The notes under the pieces are model-generated. The model saw only the letters and a list, made by a program, of their open reading frames with translations, did no database searches and was not told where the DNA came from. The position numbers and the translations under genes were made by a program. This document shows, one piece after another, positions 62,519-64,000 of a DNA stretch of 64,000 nucleotides (its first letter is position 1; every line of letters begins with the position of its first letter). This stretch comes from Actinomycetota bacterium (lineage in GTDB: Bacteria; Actinomycetota; Acidimicrobiia; Acidimicrobiales; Poriferisodalaceae). The stretch covers positions 22,026 through 86,025 of the forward strand of contig JABABU010000001.1 of NCBI GenBank assembly GCA_014238065.1, in the 5' to 3' direction.

Positions 62519-63466
62519 TCAGCCGGCGGCAATCACGGACTCAGGATCACTCTCGCCGAACACTGAGAGCATCGAAGTCATGTCGTCGGGCAACGCCGAA
62601 GTGAACGCGACAGGCGCACCGTCGGAGGGGTGGTCGAACTCGAGTCGCGCGGCATGCAACTGCTGGCGGCGCACGTCCAGCGCCGATGGACGACCATACA
62701 GATCGTCACCGAACACAGGGGTACCTATGGCGGCGAGGTGGACTCTGATCTGGTGCGTCCGCCCCGTCTCGAGCTGGCAGCGATACCACGTCGCCCCGAT
62801 GGGCTCGTGGTACAGGCGTCTGGCCTCGTAATGTGTCCTGGCTTGCCGGCCCTCATTCGACACCGCCATCCGAAACCGTGACCTGCGACTTCGTCCAATC
62901 GGAGCGTCGATGACACCTCTCGGCGAATCGGTGGTTCCGAGACAGAGGACCTCATACACCCGCGACACAGATCTGGCCGCCAGGGCTGCCACGAGGTGGT
63001 CGTAGGCATGCTGGGTGCGGGCGACGATCAGCAGCCCAGACGTGTCGCGATCGAGACGATGAACAATGCCAGGGCGGGCCGGGTCTCCGACATCGACGAT
63101 GTCGGGGTGCGTTGCCAGCAGTCCATTGACGAGTGTGTCGTCAGTGTGGCCAACCGCCGGGTGGACGACGAGGCCTGCCGGCTTGTCGACGACGATGATC
63201 TCGTCATCCTCGTGGACCACGGGAACAACGATCTCAGGAGACGCCTCCGGGCGCTGTTCGGGTTCGATGTCGGGAAGGTCGATCGTGACCACGTCGCCGA
63301 TCGCGAGCCGCGTCACGCGGCCGATTGGTGCCGAGTCGTTGACCAGAACCCGACCATCGGCAAGCAGCGGTTGAACCGCGCTGCGACTCCACCCTGTGAT
63401 CAACGCGACGACGCGATCGAGTCGTTCGCCTTCGAGCGCCTTTGGAATGTCTTCGGTGATGATCAT
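62519..63466 (-). CDS. RluA/RluD family pseudouridine synthase
   Basis: 315 residues. An N-terminal S4 domain (LDRVVALITGWSRSAVQPLL), then the synthase with catalytic Asp in VHRLDRDTSGLLIVART, RVYEVLC, and GRTHQIRVHLAAIGTPVFGD. It modifies uridines in rRNA (RluD-type, probably helix 69) or tRNA. Its stop converges on the Rrf2 gene. It begins 8 nt after the DksA-like gene. Confidence 0.92.
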   Translation of the reverse strand: MIITEDIPKALEGERLDRVVALITGWSRSAVQPLLADGRVLVNDSAPIGRVTRLAIGDVVTIDLPDIEPEQRPEASPEIVVPVVHEDDEIIVVDKPAGLVVHPAVGHTDDTLVNGLLATHPDIVDVGDPARPGIVHRLDRDTSGLLIVARTQHAYDHLVAALAARSVSRVYEVLCLGTTDSPRGVIDAPIGRSRRSRFRMAVSNEGRQARTHYEARRLYHEPIGATWYRCQLETGRTHQIRVHLAAIGTPVFGDDLYGRPSALDVRRQQLHAARLEFDHPSDGAPVAFTSALPDDMTSMLSVFGESDPESVIAAG

Positions 63467-63473
63467 CGACGCC

Positions 63474-64000
63474 TCAGCGCCAGGTCATCCCACGCGTCTT
63501 CTCGTCCACTCGCATGTCGGCGTGAGGAATGGCCTCGAGTCGTTCCTTAGGGATGGGAAGCCCTGACACCACACTGATGCCATAGGTGCCTGCCTCGATC
63601 CGAGCGAGGGCGGCATCGATCTCGTCAACAGCGTCACGGGCTTGAGCCGACAGAGCGAGGTCGCGTTCGCGCTCGACAGCGATGCCGTCGCCTTCGCCAC
63701 TCTCCTCGTCGAACTGAACATCGCCTGGCTCGCGGTCGCGGGCCAACTGGTCAGCTTCGGCCTTCAGGTTCTCGGCGTGGCGCGTGTATCGGGCTCGCTC
63801 ATCGAGCAGAGCGACTGCCTGCCGTTTCAGGAATGCAGGAGTGAAGGGGTACTTGACCTTCTGCGGTGCGCCGGCCTTCGTAGCTGCGGTCTTCTTGGCT
63901 GTCACGTTTTTGGACGATGCCTTCTTCTTGGATGTGGGTTTCTTCGATGCCGCCCCAGCGGCTTTCTTCGGAGCGGCCTTCTTCGGAGCGGCCTTCTTCG
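63474..64000 (-). CDS. DksA/TraR-like protein lacking zinc cysteines, 5' end outside window
   Basis: 175 visible residues. A basic Lys/Ala/Pro tail made of KKAAP-type repeats is cut by the window edge. Then a coiled-coil stem (AVALLDERARYTRHAENLKA) and a C-terminal DksA/TraR-like end: ALARIEAGTYGISVVSGLP, IPKERLEAIPHADMRVDEK. In the family the last part carries four Cys; here all are replaced (Ser, Ser, Met and Glu at or near these sites). It may bind RNA polymerase without zinc, and the tail may bind nucleic acid. Both are inferences. Confidence 0.75.
   Translation of the reverse strand, partial: KKAAPKKAAPKKAAGAASKKPTSKKKASSKNVTAKKTAATKAGAPQKVKYPFTPAFLKRQAVALLDERARYTRHAENLKAEADQLARDREPGDVQFDEESGEGDGIAVERERDLALSAQARDAVDEIDAALARIEAGTYGISVVSGLPIPKERLEAIPHADMRVDEKTRGMTWR

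Noticed and set aside
63860..64000. Tandem DNA repeat at the window end as a CRISPR or satellite
   Set aside because: The period is short and in frame, encoding Lys/Ala/Pro units of the DksA-like protein; there are no spacers.

Overview
This window is a 64 kb piece of a high-GC actinobacterial chromosome, probably class Acidimicrobiia. That class is an inference. The evidence is a mycothiol-type gene pair (a maleylpyruvate-isomerase-family protein and an MshD-like acetyltransferase), a bacterial proteasome activator (Bpa), the gene order pdtaR-polA-rpsA-coaE-uvrB-uvrA known from mycobacteria, and a high density of leaderless-type starts. I see no phage, insertion sequence, CRISPR array or rRNA. 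One tRNA, tRNA-Leu(CAA), is present.

Region 1 (1-13.7 kb) holds uvrC (cut by the window edge), uvrA and uvrB around an accessory block at 2.2-7.4 kb. That block encodes three tandem paralogous four-cysteine lipoproteins, then a peptidoglycan-binding/HlyD-type adaptor and a MacB-type ABC ATPase and permease, all co-directional and close-packed. Region 2 (13.9-26.3 kb) is a reverse-strand housekeeping run: an M3 oligopeptidase, coaE, rpsA, a methyltransferase, a YdcF-type membrane protein, a repeat/DUF3048 cell-surface protein, polA and an ANTAR response regulator. Region 3 (26.5-31.4 kb) is the type II fatty-acid synthesis cluster fabD-fabH-fabG-acpP-fabF with convergent fabZ; its FabD carries a C-terminal biotinyl/lipoyl-like domain.

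Region 4 (31.4-43.8 kb) contains two tryptophan units. One is trpF-trpB-trpA plus a HIT-like gene, preceded by a perfect inverted repeat around a -10-like box. The other is a rhizobial-type fused trpEG followed without gaps by ygfZ, a DnaJ-like gene, an ABM-domain gene and trpC. A 10-residue leader peptide with tandem Trp codons and mutually exclusive hairpins precedes trpEG, so the unit looks attenuated. trpD is not in the window. An acyl-CoA dehydrogenase, thymidylate kinase and aldehyde dehydrogenase lie between the two units.

Region 5 (43.8-50.5 kb) has an orphan GroES-like gene divergent from a hydrolase, an acyl-CoA synthetase and hisC-hisB-hisH-hisA-hisF. Region 6 (50.6-64 kb) mixes DNA repair (nth), mycothiol synthesis (mshD-like), rlmN, menaquinone synthesis (menG, menA), a Cys-rich secreted protein, bpa, an Rrf2 regulator, an rluD-type pseudouridine synthase and a cysteine-less DksA/TraR-like protein running off the end.

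A recurring signal is TANNNT placed 6-8 nt before an ATG or GTG. It occurs upstream of about 19 genes and suggests widespread leaderless transcription; it was also used to choose several start codons.
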